A DNA stretch of 64,000 bases, from positions 14,072,757 through 14,136,756 of the forward strand of contig OX392543.1 of NCBI GenBank assembly GCA_947623455.1, given 5' to 3'. The position numbers and the translations under genes were made by a program. The stretch comes from Mimachlamys varia. Taxonomy: Eukaryota > Mollusca > Bivalvia > Pectinida > Pectinidae. Below, in pieces: positions 45,242 to 56,758 of this stretch. Within the stretch, counting starts at the first letter, position 1. Each line of letters begins with the position of its first letter. Below the pieces are notes generated by a model. That model searched no databases and was not told the origin of the DNA. It saw only the letters and a program-made list of their open reading frames with translations.

Positions 45242-45320
45242 TTTTTTAGCGAAGGTCTAAGTTTCGCTATGTTAGCGACAAGTTTATCGCGAAAAATAAA
45301 ATATCGCTAAAATTGGTTGC
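45242..45320. mobile_element. Small MITE-like piece with ttttagcga / tcgctaaaa ends
   Basis: The segment begins ttttttagcgaagg and ends atatcgctaaaattgg, with several internal gcga words (tttcgct, tagcgac, tatcgcg). It interrupts the flank conserved with the 36039 locus, together with following unrelated DNA to about 45715. Confidence 0.4.
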
Positions 45321-45741
45321 ATTATAACAGTGTGGAGATTAAGAAAAAGATTAAACCATTAGGTGTATAAAATGGTTGGTCAAACTGTATGATCACCTCA
45401 GGAGACGACCTGCTGTATCTTTAGTGGCCCTACAACATCATTTTGTCTAGCTACTGCATCCTTCGCGATGACATTTTAGTTTAAACAGTGTTTTATTTCT
45501 TAAAAGTGCACACAGTTGTTCAAAATGATAAAGTATACTGGGAACTGAAAAACAAGCTAAACGCTTATATATATTTCTGCACGGAAACATGTGATGCAAA
45601 TACCTGAGAGTGCTCAACAAGCATGAGAGTTCGCTACTAATTTGTTTGTGTTGTATAAGATACTTACTCTAAAATCACTAAGTGTGGCTGTAGCTACATT
45701 TAAAACAAAATCTGTGAAATGCTAGCATACGCAAAACATAA

Positions 45742-47394
45742 CTATGTGAAACTGCTATGACATTCCAGTCTTTCGATGGCTTGTGCTTTAACACGGTTTT
45801 TGTCCGTCTTACCATTACCCAGTTTCGGAAACGCATCGAACCTGAGAAAATAGGAAGGGGTTCTGCCCAACACATTATCCCCGAGTACAGCTCGACATTT
45901 TTTATCAAGCTCATCTTCTGATGTTTTCATATCATCTTTCAGTATGTAACATGCGCACACTTCCTCTAAGAGCCGGATGTCTGGTACGGGGATTACCGTC
46001 ACCTCCCTAATATCAGCGAACTTGGATATCGCTGCTTCAACTTCGCTTGTCAAAATCTTCAACCCTCCCCGCTTTATCACGTTTTTTGATTTCCCTTTCA
46101 CAATCAGCTTGCCGTCGGTGGTAATATTCCCAATATCGCCGGTTCGAAACCACCCATCTTCAGCAAATGAGGTATTGTTGAGCCTCAAAGCATTCCGGTA
46201 TGACTTCATCATCCACGGCGACCTCACTAAGATTTCGCCCAATTGTCCACGCTTCAGTGTTTCATCATTGTCCCCGATAACTTTGACTTCATATCCCGGA
46301 AACAGCGACCCTACGTGTCCTTCTTCCATGTCTATTGTAAGTTCAATAGATGTCATTGTTCCAACCTCAGTTGATCCGTACGCCATGATAAACTTCTCTG
46401 TACATTTACCACATATCTCAGTCAGATGACTGCTGACATGCTGTCCACCAGTAGTAATTGCATACAGCTTGTATCCGTGTTTCAGAATAGCTTCGAAATT
46501 TGCAAGGATATCGACCAGTGTATATGGGAAAAAAATAGCGCTCGTGCACTTCTCAGCCATGATGATATCCCATATAGCCATGATGTTTTCTTTCTCAATG
46601 CTTATCGCTGTATCAACAAACACTCGCTTATTGCCATTCAGTATATTGAATATCGGACTTCCACCAATCCATGTAAACGGCCGGTCGTTGTAGCAGGTAC
46701 CGTATGGCCTACCTCCTCCTGTTCCCACAAAAGAGATAAAGGGAGAATTCACTAGCGCCAGATGAGTCATCTCGACCATCTTTGGTTTTCCAGTTGAACC
46801 AGAAGTAGTGATCACCAACGCACTACTTTCTGGTTGTATTTTTGGCAATGGAATTGTGCGTAACTCTTCTTCAACTGTCCGAATAACGTCGGTGAACGTG
46901 GGTAGAGAAGACAGAGCTGATTTTTGTAGCAGTATAACTAGCGGTTTACCTTGTGGCAAGTTCTCGGTATAGAAAAACGTTTCCATATCTGATATATACT
47001 TTTCGTCCAATCCAGGATCCAGCAATACAGCCTGTGTCGACTTAAGCAACTTCATCGTCTCGGCAAACGATTCCGATGTTTTATAAACTTGAAGAGCAAC
47101 TGCTCCTGTTAGTAAGATAGCGAACTGCCCTATTATCCACTCGATCGAGTTGGGACCAACGATAGCCACACAGTCCCCTGGCACTATACCTCTAACGGTG
47201 AGGTATTTAGCGATGTACATGGCATTTTTTAGCAGTTCCGCATACGTCAGTGACCTCCTTCCTCCCCCAATAAGTCTCTGAACGAATATTTCCTTTTCGG
47301 GACACTCATTCGTCTTTTCTTGCACTAAGTCTGGTATTGACAGGTACCGAATATTGGCAGTGCTTGGACTTGACATGTAGCTTAGGTCCGCCAT
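45742..47394 (-). CDS. Acyl-CoA synthetase-like ANL enzyme, intact (locus H)
   Basis: An uninterrupted 550-codon frame starts MADLSYMSSPSTANIRYLSI. Landmarks: A3 TTSGSTGKPKMVEMTH from residue 196; A5 YGSTEVG from 339; A7 GWFRTGD with Asp420; complete A8 KRGGLKILTSEVE at 441-453; GNGKTDK with catalytic Lys529. The hinge residue, Asp438 in the sister gene at 36039, is Asn here (GKSKNVI). It lacks two residues after STQ (STQAVLLDPG against STQSKAVMLDPG). Expected reaction: ATP-dependent activation of a carboxylate and thioester formation with CoA; substrate cannot be read from sequence. No targeting signal seen (ends CHSSFT). It is the right-most of three head-to-tail units but lacks the upstream LINE tail and satellite of the other two. 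A consensus splice acceptor lies 30 nt before the ATG. Confidence 0.93.
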   Translation of the reverse strand: MADLSYMSSPSTANIRYLSIPDLVQEKTNECPEKEIFVQRLIGGGRRSLTYAELLKNAMYIAKYLTVRGIVPGDCVAIVGPNSIEWIIGQFAILLTGAVALQVYKTSESFAETMKLLKSTQAVLLDPGLDEKYISDMETFFYTENLPQGKPLVILLQKSALSSLPTFTDVIRTVEEELRTIPLPKIQPESSALVITTSGSTGKPKMVEMTHLALVNSPFISFVGTGGGRPYGTCYNDRPFTWIGGSPIFNILNGNKRVFVDTAISIEKENIMAIWDIIMAEKCTSAIFFPYTLVDILANFEAILKHGYKLYAITTGGQHVSSHLTEICGKCTEKFIMAYGSTEVGTMTSIELTIDMEEGHVGSLFPGYEVKVIGDNDETLKRGQLGEILVRSPWMMKSYRNALRLNNTSFAEDGWFRTGDIGNITTDGKLIVKGKSKNVIKRGGLKILTSEVEAAISKFADIREVTVIPVPDIRLLEEVCACYILKDDMKTSEDELDKKCRAVLGDNVLGRTPSYFLRFDAFPKLGNGKTDKNRVKAQAIERLECHSSFT

Positions 47395-47424
47395 TGTAGA
47401 ATGACTTATCTGTTGTTTTAATCA

Positions 47425-47450
47425 CTGTAATTAAAATTGAATTAATGAGG
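47425..47450 (-). other. Candidate 3' splice site before locus H start
   Basis: Minus-strand ttcaattttaattacag/tgattaaaac, 30 nt before the ATG. It is almost identical to the plus-strand sequence in front of the 58044 locus (ttcaattttaattacag/tgagtaaaaac). Confidence 0.65.
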
Positions 47451-47454
47451 GAAA

Positions 47455-47760
47455 AAGAGAATGTTTACACTGAATGGATTATCAAATGTGTATAATTGAC
47501 CCAAGTTATGACATTTCAGAAAAAAATCACGTGAGGTGTAGTTTTTGCATTACATATTCATTAGTATACATAAATAGTATACCGCAACTGTAATCATCAA
47601 AACACATTTTAGGGTTTTATCTTTGCAAAACTTTTTTCATCGAGAGCACGTGTTAAAAATGAGGTGTATTACACTGACCCAAAATATTTTCAAAATAGTA
47701 TTACCAATATTGGATTTTCCATAAGTACATTTTTACTTTATAGTATTTTACTTAATGTAT
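47455..47760. other. Non-coding 5' flank of locus H
   Basis: I do not see the conserved 5' block present upstream of the loci at 28683, 36039 and 60189. Promoter position unknown. Confidence 0.4.
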
Positions 47761-47762
47761 CA

Positions 47763-48040
47763 AAGGAGGCGTGCCAATTTGGAAGATACGTTAAGGTCAG
47801 TCGCTAATTGTATTATGTTCAAAACCTCTGATTTTGTGTGGGCTCATAGAAAATTTGGGGGTCAAAGTAGGGGGATTGTAAAATGAAAATGTTGTTGTTA
47901 AACTTTTAACGGACTGACAAATGTAAATTTTTATTTTACACTCCACCTACTTTGATCCCCAAATGTTCAATGAGCCAACACAAAAACAGATGTTTTGAAC
48001 ATAATACAATATGCAACTGACCTAAAATATCTTCCTGCAA
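47763..48040. mobile_element. MITE relative rearranged into an inverted repeat
   Basis: The left end aaaggaggcgtgccaatttgg matches the terminal repeat of the element at 28012-28353. Arms 47781-47885 and 47932-48035 are reverse complements of each other over about 100 bp (shared 'cctactttgatccccaaat' and 'gttttgaacataatacaat'), so half of the element is present twice, head to head. Confidence 0.7.
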
Positions 48041-48449
48041 AATATTAGGTCTTTAAATGCATACATGTTCTGACCCATTATAATGTTGACGGCAACTTCA
48101 TAAGCACAAGGATTTGTCAAGTGTTTGGCAATACCTTTTTGTCAATCTACAAAAAGCAAAGCTGAAATTCAATGTTTGATCCTTTATCGGCATCTTCTGC
48201 TCCGCTTTTGAATAATTGAAATTCATGTGCTGTTTGATAACGATTGGTTACTGTGGTATTAAAACAGCGTATGTAATATGATACTTGTTTCTCAGTTTCC
48301 TTGATTAATATGTTCGTTCCGTTATTTCAATGTCGTTCGGTCGATTAAATTCGAAAGACTTTTTTATAGCGTTTGTAGGCTACTTTAAAACTTCAAGTAT
48401 ATTTCCTCCATCTACACTGTATGTATCTACTTAAAATTCTTTGTAATTA

Positions 48450-48840
48450 CTATTTATTTCGAAGAAAATGATATTCAATATTTTCGTATGCATCAATATT
48501 TCCTGTGTTTATAGTTGTTTGGAATGCTAGTCTGCTGAAAAACGACATAGTAAGAGAAGAGTCCCTTCTAGTAGATACGTGTGTTTCAGCAGTTTCTTCT
48601 AGTAATTCTTCATTTAAAAAACACTCGCTGAAAAACAAACAAAATGTAGTATATTGCCTACTTACCTGATGAAAGTCATACCTATCTCAGTCAATACAGA
48701 GGCAAGGTTGATCCTAACCCCAGCTGACAAAAAAAAAATGCCGATTCTGTACTGTTTTATAGCCGTACACACATTTCGGAGATTAAAGCTGATACAGCAT
48801 ATGTTATATTTTGACTGAGTTTAAACTGTTACCTTCATTA
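48450..48840 (-). pseudogene. Unrecognised two-exon gene remnant, minus strand copy
   Basis: Exon 2 (48627 down to 48450) is open for about 58 codons with LLEETAETHVSTRR and ends in a TAG; it follows a good acceptor (tttttcag). Exon 1 (about 48835 down to 48666) ends at the conserved donor atcag/gtaagtaggcaatatac; its frame is compatible with exon 2. The intron would be only 38 nt. The start region of exon 1 is broken (in-frame TAA) relative to the copies at 4890 and 56361. Family not recognised. Confidence 0.5.
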
Positions 48841-48869
48841 ATAAACATGTGGATGTTTATGCATACGTA

Positions 48870-49544
48870 ATGTTCACAAAAAGCTACATGAATAATCCCC
48901 ATGGCCAATAATTAGTCCTCATTGGACACATAAAACATTCATGGCTGTGTTTTGTCAAGCACTTAGCGTCTGTCTACGGTTGATAGAATGCCTCCCCACG
49001 TTGGTTTTAACATTTCATTATTAGTGTTTATTTAGTATATAACACAAGCGAGCATGTTTGTGCATAACAATTAGCATTAGGTGACATATATTGAGAATCT
49101 AACACTCGTGCTGATACAATATTGAATTTATTGAACTCGTTTATTATTTTTATATCAATCAAAAACAGATTTTATAAATTCAATATTGAATGAACAAGAT
49201 GTTAAATTATATTTGTCTCAAAACTGACCCGTTCTGTCATGCCATACGGCAATATCATAAATATGTTAATACTCACTTGTAATAACACTATTGTGACGGC
49301 ATAAACAAATTTGTCTTTATGACGTCATATGAATGTCTCTGTAGTAAAAATGAAATATTCACTGACAAAGAAATGATAAAACTGTCTAGAATTTGAGACA
49401 AAATAGTTATCACAAAAACTCTATGAACAGTGCATGTCTCCGTTCACTGAGCTGTGTGATAAATATATGAAACAAAGAGAGTTTTTGTTTCCAATTTTTC
49501 TCGCAATGCACAAATTGTTTCCAATCTACATACTTATTTTTGGT
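48870..49544. other. Non-coding stretch
   Basis: No gene or repeat recognised, apart from a gacgtca site near 49321. Confidence 0.4.
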
Positions 49545-52045
49545 CTCAAATTCTATTGATGTTGCTTTTGCATCTCATTATGTTAATTATCTCTTCATGT
49601 AAATGATATTGAAATCCATTTGCAGTTACGTAAAAGAATCTGAAAACAAGAGGCCCAGATGACCTGTATTGCTCACCGGCATAAGGTTGTTTCAAAGCAA
49701 TCATGGATGAAAATTGACAACATCCTGTCATTAACATAGTAGAATGGAATAGGATTATAAGGTATTTACTAATTACCCCTATTGGGCCTCATCTGAGGGG
49801 AACGGGGATGGGTTTGTGTTGTGGATGACGGTTTATTCCCGGCGATATGAAATTGAACCCCATTCACCATTCACCTTACTTGGGTGCATACCCCTGAACC
49901 CAGGGTTTCCTACTCACATTTTATAAAAAATGATTCCTATTCATCGAAGGATTCTGACAGGTCAAATTTGAACAATATCCTGTAACTCCTTAAGAAGAGA
50001 GATTTACTATATTTCCCTATAGGGCCCAGCCCCTCGGGCCCCTGGGGAGTAATGCCAACAGTTTAAGCAATATTGAATCCCCGTTCCTCAAGGATATTTC
50101 AGACTGCAGTTGGACAAATCCTGTCATTCCTAAAGAAAACGAAAGGATCTTAAATATAATATAATATTTTCTCTATTGGGCCCCGCCCTCAGGCCCCAGG
50201 TAATCTCGACCAGCCGTTTATACAAAATTGATTCCCCTTTCTCCAAAGATACTTCAGAAGAACTTGTGATAATATCCTGTAATTCCTTAAGAAAAAGAAG
50301 GATTTTAAATAATACTACATTTCCATATAGGTCCCAAAGGGAGGGGGAGGACAGACCAACCCTTTATACAAAATTGAATCCCTATTGGGCCCCGCCCCTC
50401 GAGCCCCAGGAGGTTCAGACAAATCGCTTTTACAAAATTGATTCCCTTTCATGCAAAGATACTTCAGACCAAACTTGGACAATACCTGTCATTCCTCAAG
50501 AAGAAAAAAGATTTTAAAGAATCTACCATATTTTCCCTATTTGGCCCCGCCCCTCGGACAAAATTGAATCTCATTCACTCATGTATTTTTCTGGCCAAAT
50601 GTGGTCATATTCTGTTGTGTGGTTCAGGACTAGTAGAGATAATAGGAAAACATGACAGACGGACGACAAACGATGGACCTGCACCATGGCATAAGGTAGC
50701 AGTAGCCAGTAGCGGGATGTGGCCATGGGTGATTTTTTTGTTAAACTGTTAACCCCTGTAATATGACGTGTAAAAATACAGTAAAAATAAAACTGAACCA
50801 AAATTGATATTTGCATGATAAAATGGACCATGTGGGCTTCACATTTGTAAAAAAAGAAAAAAAATGTTTTTGGTTTGAGATTAAGATTTTCGCTTTTTTT
50901 TTTTTTTGACAGTGAGTCTACACCTGAAATGCTAACTTTACAGGAAGTGAAATTCTCACAACAGCAGACGACTGGCAGTAGCGAAAAATCTACTGCTAGA
51001 ACAGATATAATTCTGCAACCAAGTTAGTAAGCTTTAATTTTAGAGAAAACTTAAGAAAAAAAATCCTATCTGCATAGGTCAAATTGTGTGTCAAAAACAG
51101 TGATATTTTGCATTTTTCGGTAATTTTTGATGTGGTAACCATGGTTTTTACACAAGTGCCATACATAGGAAACATCAGTGTATACACTTCATGGTCCTTT
51201 TTATGAATTGGAAATGATATACAATTTACAAAAATGTGTTAATTTACATCGATGCAGTGAACGGTTAAATCTCTGTGTCGACAATTCTCAGGCATTGGTC
51301 TTTTTTTCTATAAATCTCTAGATCTACTGTACACAGCCACCTAAGCCCACTTGCCCTTCAGCCAGGTGAGCTAAAAACAAACAACCGATGTCACATCCTG
51401 GTGAAAACTATTTAGCGACCATTGTCATTGGGTATTAATAATTTTAAGGTTATCTTTACAATTCAAACAGTAAGTGTAGTCCTTTGTTCAAAGCACCATT
51501 TTTACAACGAACAAACGCACTTTAAGTTTTCAATGCGTCGCTTGATGCTATAAAATGGTGCATGTCTATGCATTCATGTCTGTATTTTGATCAAAATGAG
51601 TTGTTTGCCACTGTATTCAAATGTGTTTCAGTTATGTGATCTGCCCTGATATTGGTCAACTGTCCTCATACAAGATGACGTAACACATATGCTGCACCTT
51701 TTAAATTTGAACTAATGGATATAATTAACATTCATTTAAAACAAAATCAAATCATCGTATCATCTTTATGTTTCCAGGAAAAAAAATACATATCGTTACA
51801 GCTGTCGCTGGACGTTTAAGGGTCCCGTCGCAAAATCAAACTACAAAATATATTGCATCGATATTATGTAAATTCGATACTAATATGTCCATGGTTTGTG
51901 AAGTTGAATTACGGGACCATATGAGGTGGGTATAAATCCGTATTTGGCAACGCCGAAAAATATATCATTATTATGTAGAAATACGTGAAATACTCTGAAA
52001 TTAATAATGATAATAAGTGTTTAAATCTGTATCCTATATAATCGA
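49545..52045 (-). repeat. Large dispersed repeat, inverted partner of 1-2215
   Basis: Reverse complement of 1-2215 with the same internal degenerate tandem units (49780-50620) and the same ends. It has about 300 bp not present in the left copy (around 50720-51300). Confidence 0.8.
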
Positions 52046-54324
52046 AATGAAATGTATTTCTCACTATTCTTTTCCATTAGAGGGACGATATATATGGTAA
52101 TAGGAGTTTTAATATTATATAAAGTCATAATAAATTATATCGTTTTGCTATCGATTTTCTGTTGCAGAGCTATGTTTAATTATTTTATGTATGTTCATCA
52201 TGTCCGTATACATGTATTGACGGCATAGAAAACGGTGAACGTTTATAATAGAAAAAAAACTATGTTTTGACCATTCTAGGTTAATTCAACTTACGCTTTT
52301 CATGTATTATTAAACAAACACCACATTTACACATTTACTAAACCAGATGATCATAATATAACATGAAACGAAAAGGAGAGCAGAGAAACTAGACACATTC
52401 CAGATCGTTGATGGGTTCTCTTTATAAATCGGTTTAAACAATGTATATTGTTTAATGCAGGACTAAAATTATTGGTATAATGTGACATCAAACCCATAAA
52501 CGAACAACTCAAATAACCATTATCACTGTTAAAAGGAAATTTCAACAAACAGTTGTAACGTCGAGAACACAGTGATTAGTTATTCCAGCTGTGAGCGAAA
52601 ATAAGACTATAGTATGATTTCGTATTCCGAGATTTGAGCCCCGTTTGTGTTCCTAAGGACTGCGTTGTAATACCGATCCCATTACCGACGTGATCAAGTG
52701 ACGTAAACACATGGTAACACCTAGATTATCAGTACAAACCGACCTCTGTTACAAAACGTTTTCAAATGTCTGTTATCATCAATAGCAAATTTATGTTTGA
52801 AAATGCACTAGCAAAAAAGTATGGGGCAAGTTAGTTTTAAGTAGTTCAGCTGCCAAACAGGGCGTATCAACTATATTTAAATTGGGGTGTCGTCATCATA
52901 CCAACATTGTTTCTGTGTCATTATTTAAACTATGCTTTGATCTTTAAAAGAATTGATATGAGTGTTTAGAAGGTAAACAGTCGGCAATGTTTTTAAATGT
53001 ATCATATGCACATCGCTTTGAACTTTTGTAGCGTCATGTTTTACGTAAAAGATTAGCTGTAATGATAATTGTCCAATTGATTCCTCTTAATGTGTTTGTT
53101 ACTGCTGTAGTTTCCTAGATATCTAAATTGCATCTACACGTTCTGACTCTTTTTTAAAGTGATATAAACCAACCCAATAGATGCAGGTAATAGCTTATCT
53201 AGTGATCGTGATAAAGAAGGACATTATTTTCAATCCTTGTAAGACAGCATCAGATTCAAGTAATTAGTAGGAAAAGAGATATTGGATTTCCTGACATGTT
53301 TTTTTTTTCAAAATGAAACTGCAAAAATCATAAAAAATATTGGTTTAATGTTGTCCGAAGACGGAAAATGGCATGACATATTCTGCATCCTTTTATGATC
53401 TAAAGATGGACGTTTCTGCATATGCTCATAAGTATGCCTGCTATTTGTGATTGGGAAATATGCCTCATTTCTTACTTTAAGGCCTTGCCATTTATTTTGC
53501 TCTGATTTACATGGCAGACATCGTCGATGAAACCAAAAAACTCCTACTCCTACAGAACACCTGGTCTTATCCTAATGCTTTTTTTAACTATCTAAATAGT
53601 ACATGTATGTGTACAAAGTCTATAAACAATTTTCACTGTTATATTGTAGGCGGATTCCAACCAATATCTCCTTCCCCAGCAGGATTTGGTATATTTTTCC
53701 AGACCGAGAACTAGACGCGACATGCAATTCTGGATAGATGAAATACAAGAGTATGATATAAAGACGTGCCGTAATTAGCAGGTGATCATACTAGGGAGCC
53801 ATACAGTTTAGTAAAAGCATTGTACTGCATTCCGCTATTGTATGTTGCTGTCAGTAGTCTTAATACCTGACCAGCAGAAGTGGCAACAAATTTAGCCATA
53901 AACAGGCTACCATTTTGAAAAACTCATGTTGAAGCACAAGGGCCAGGTGCGTAAAACCTCTTTCATGTATGAATTTGATGAAGTAAACTTAATCTAGTTC
54001 TGTATAATTCCAAATCGTGTACTACGAATTGTTTATATTATGTACCGTGCGACTGCTCAAATTGGATAACTGTGGTCATGGAGGCTCCAACAAACCTGTA
54101 AAGGACTCAAATATGCAATCCCCGTTCATGCAAGATGATGTAACACACACATATGATGTACCCCTATACATTTGTATAGAGTACATAGTATTGAAGAAAT
54201 GAAGTGTTAATTCTATATTGATAACAAGACACATGAAACAAAATGACGTTTTTAACAAAATTATTTAAAGTAATACATCTTGATTAAACCAGTTTTGTTA
54301 AAAGCCTAAATTATCATTCAACGT
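52046..54324. other. Non-coding stretch between repeats
   Basis: No gene found. It contains one LINE-tail fragment (53380-53600). Confidence 0.45.
53380..53600 (+). mobile_element. LINE-tail fragment, strongly diverged
   Basis: 'gatctaaagatggacgttt' and 'tttacatggcagacatcgtcgatga' correspond to the RT end and tail at 54580-54720. No open frame of the RT is left. Confidence 0.6.
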
Positions 54325-54369
54325 TTCTGATGTGATCTATGTGATATCCAGCACCAATTATTTCAAAAG

Positions 54370-54870
54370 AAACATCTTATTATTCTCCAACGAATGGAGT
54401 TTACATGTTGGAGTTGATTCGTTATTCTAGGGCTTGCTCTGAATATCGATATTTTTGTGATATATGTCAACTGCTGACGAAAAAACTTACGGCACAGGGA
54501 GAAATGCAGGTTGATGAAGATAAGTTCTATGGTCGCCATCTTGATCACATCGAGAAATATTCTGTATCTTTGTGTGATATGAAGATGGACGTTTTTGAGT
54601 TTGCCTGTTAGTATGTTTACTTGTTGTGATGACAATGGTGACTCGGTTCTCATTTTGAGGACTGAAGCTTACTTGGATGTGACCAAGATTTACATGGCGG
54701 GTGTCGTCGATGATTCAAAAGACGCTTACTCTTCCGGATCACCTGGTCTTATTCTCTTGTGCTTTTACGAGAGTCTCCGTGTAAATATTTCCTTTGTTCT
54801 TATTTTGCCCCTAGCTTAATCGATTTTGGGTTTGGATTATGGTTTTGTTGACGTATTGGTATTCTCTGAT
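54370..54870 (+). mobile_element. LINE-tail fragment: RT C-terminal end, copy 2
   Basis: Translation includes LELIRYSRACSEYRYFCDIC, LLTKKLTAQG, FYGRHLDHIEKYSVSL and a stop near 54610; the shared non-coding tail follows. Counterpart of 2925-3400, with a different small frameshift state. Confidence 0.75.
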
Positions 54871-56355
54871 TTTTTTTCTTGATAATTGAGATTTATTTTA
54901 AGATATATACATGACCCTGTGTTACTAGATCAGAGTTTGGTTTCACCCTTGATTTGTTTTCGTTTTAGCTAGTCATGGTTTGATGTCAATGTGTTATTCT
55001 GTGACCTCTGTATTTTGAGGAATAGTTGTCATTACGTGGTGTTATGGGTATATTTTGTCATTGCAAGTCACGTGATTGTCGAATACATTTTCGTAATCGC
55101 CGCTTTTAGTTCGCGTATTACTCCTTTTTATGCGTATGATGTCATTTCTCGTCTGGAGACGGTAACAGTATGCCGAAGCGATGTTTGACGAGCTCACGGC
55201 CGCAATACATTCAGGAAATATGTAGAGGAAAGGGAAACAGGGTCTACACTTCCAACAGTACGGTAATATATCAGTCCGAGTTGTCTGATCGAGTACTGAT
55301 ATTTACAGGCACATGGGGCTTGTCAAGATGCTTTAATCAGCAACTGACTATGATTTATTCGAGAAAGGGGAGTTAGAATATCAGTCTTCAAACAGAAGTC
55401 ATTGTTAGGGATGAATAACCATTTCTTTGACTAACGATTGATTGTAGGCGAGAATTCTTATTTAATTAGCGATTAGGTATGAAGTGTGTGTGTGTGTGGT
55501 GGGGGGGGGAGAATACCATTCATAAATCATCTACACTAGCCCCTTTGCTGAAAGCTGGCTAATGAAAACTAGGTTTGTAAGCTTCCCTATTTGTTTGTGA
55601 TTTTTGTTTTGTGTACTTTGTGTTTTTCAAGAAACAAATCAAGTTTGAAAGTGAATGAAAAAGGCCAACCTCAAAGAGGTTGACAAAGTATTGATTTGGA
55701 AATAAAAATGACTTTTTCATTTTCGATAGAATTGTAGATAGAAAATACACATTTTCGACTTTTTAGTTTATATGGTCAAAGCCAATGTTGTGTTAAACCC
55801 AAAAATCCGCTAACTCCTTTGGTAGAAAATAATACATAACTGTTTATAATTATGGAAACAGAAAATATCTACATGTAGTAGTTCTCCCAAACTCCATGGA
55901 TGGTAAAGGGTGGGAATTTTTCAAATTCAAGAACGTTCGAAATATCTAAACTGTGTCTGCATCTGCTAAACAAATATTGCTGACTGCAAACATGGCTCTA
56001 AGCTTCCCTTGAATTTAATAAGCTAATAAGATGAGCCGTGACTCGTAGTCCACTAAAACAAAAAATGGGATTAGTGGGTATGGTGTAAGGGACATAACTC
56101 CTAAACTAGTTCTAATAAAATCTATAACAATTATGTGCCCGATGTAGACTAGTATCTAGTGAATATGCATGTACAAAAATGTAGCTTATTTTACAAGTAG
56201 CGTTGGTAATGTTATTGCATAACATTGTAATAATAACATATGATTTCACTAGACGTGCTTTCACTACTCAATTCACAGCGTTGGATGGATTTGAGATGCT
56301 ATTTCGATCGATTATGGACAGACATGTTTTAATGACTGTAAAAATTCATATATTA
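54871..56355. other. Non-coding stretch inside segmental duplication
   Basis: Counterpart of 3450-4885. It holds a short gt repeat followed by a G-run near 55485-55509. No gene seen. Confidence 0.55.
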
Positions 56356-56360
56356 TTCAA

Positions 56361-56758
56361 ATGTCGGTGTTATATAGATTAATTCAGATGTACCATGTGC
56401 AGTATCAGTTCAATCTCCGAAGTTTGCATACGGCTCTAAAACAATACACAATTGGCGTCAACCCTGATGGTCAGCCCTTTCTTTTTGTGTCTAAGACAGG
56501 CGTGACTGACATCAGGTAAGTAGGCAATATACTAAATGTATGTTTTTGTCTAATTGTTTGTTAATGGAAGTCGTACCAGGAGAGGCTGTCGAAACACCAA
56601 AGACCGTTATGTATGTTAAATATGGTGAAATCAAGTCAACCCGTACACTGAATGCAGATAAAAAATACATTGCTATTGACACGAACTTACCTTTGCTTGG
56701 TTATCATATTGAAAAGAATGTCATGACAATACGATTGTCCCTATATTTTTGTAATTAA
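56361..56758 (+). pseudogene. Unrecognised two-exon gene remnant, copy 2 (best preserved)
   Basis: Exon 1 is 56361-56515 (155 nt, starts MSVLYRLIQMYHVQYQFNL, includes TIGVNPDGQPFLFVSKTGVT) and ends at a consensus donor cag/gtaagt. The second part stays open to 56758 and includes VVPGEAVETPKTVMYVKYGE and DKKYIAIDTNLPLLGYHIEK. The acceptor present in the minus-strand relative (tttttcag) reads tttttgtct here, so splicing would fail or use another site. Two parts conserved in frame in several copies argue for a formerly real gene. Family unknown to me. Confidence 0.5.

Noticed and set aside
46426..46755. Plus-strand ORFs inside the minus-strand synthetase genes
   Set aside because: They are antisense shadows; the minus-strand frames carry all conserved ANL motifs.
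36039..47394. Luciferase or non-ribosomal peptide synthetase assignment
   Set aside because: Only the general ANL motifs are present; no carrier or condensation domains, and nothing specific to luciferases can be shown by eye.
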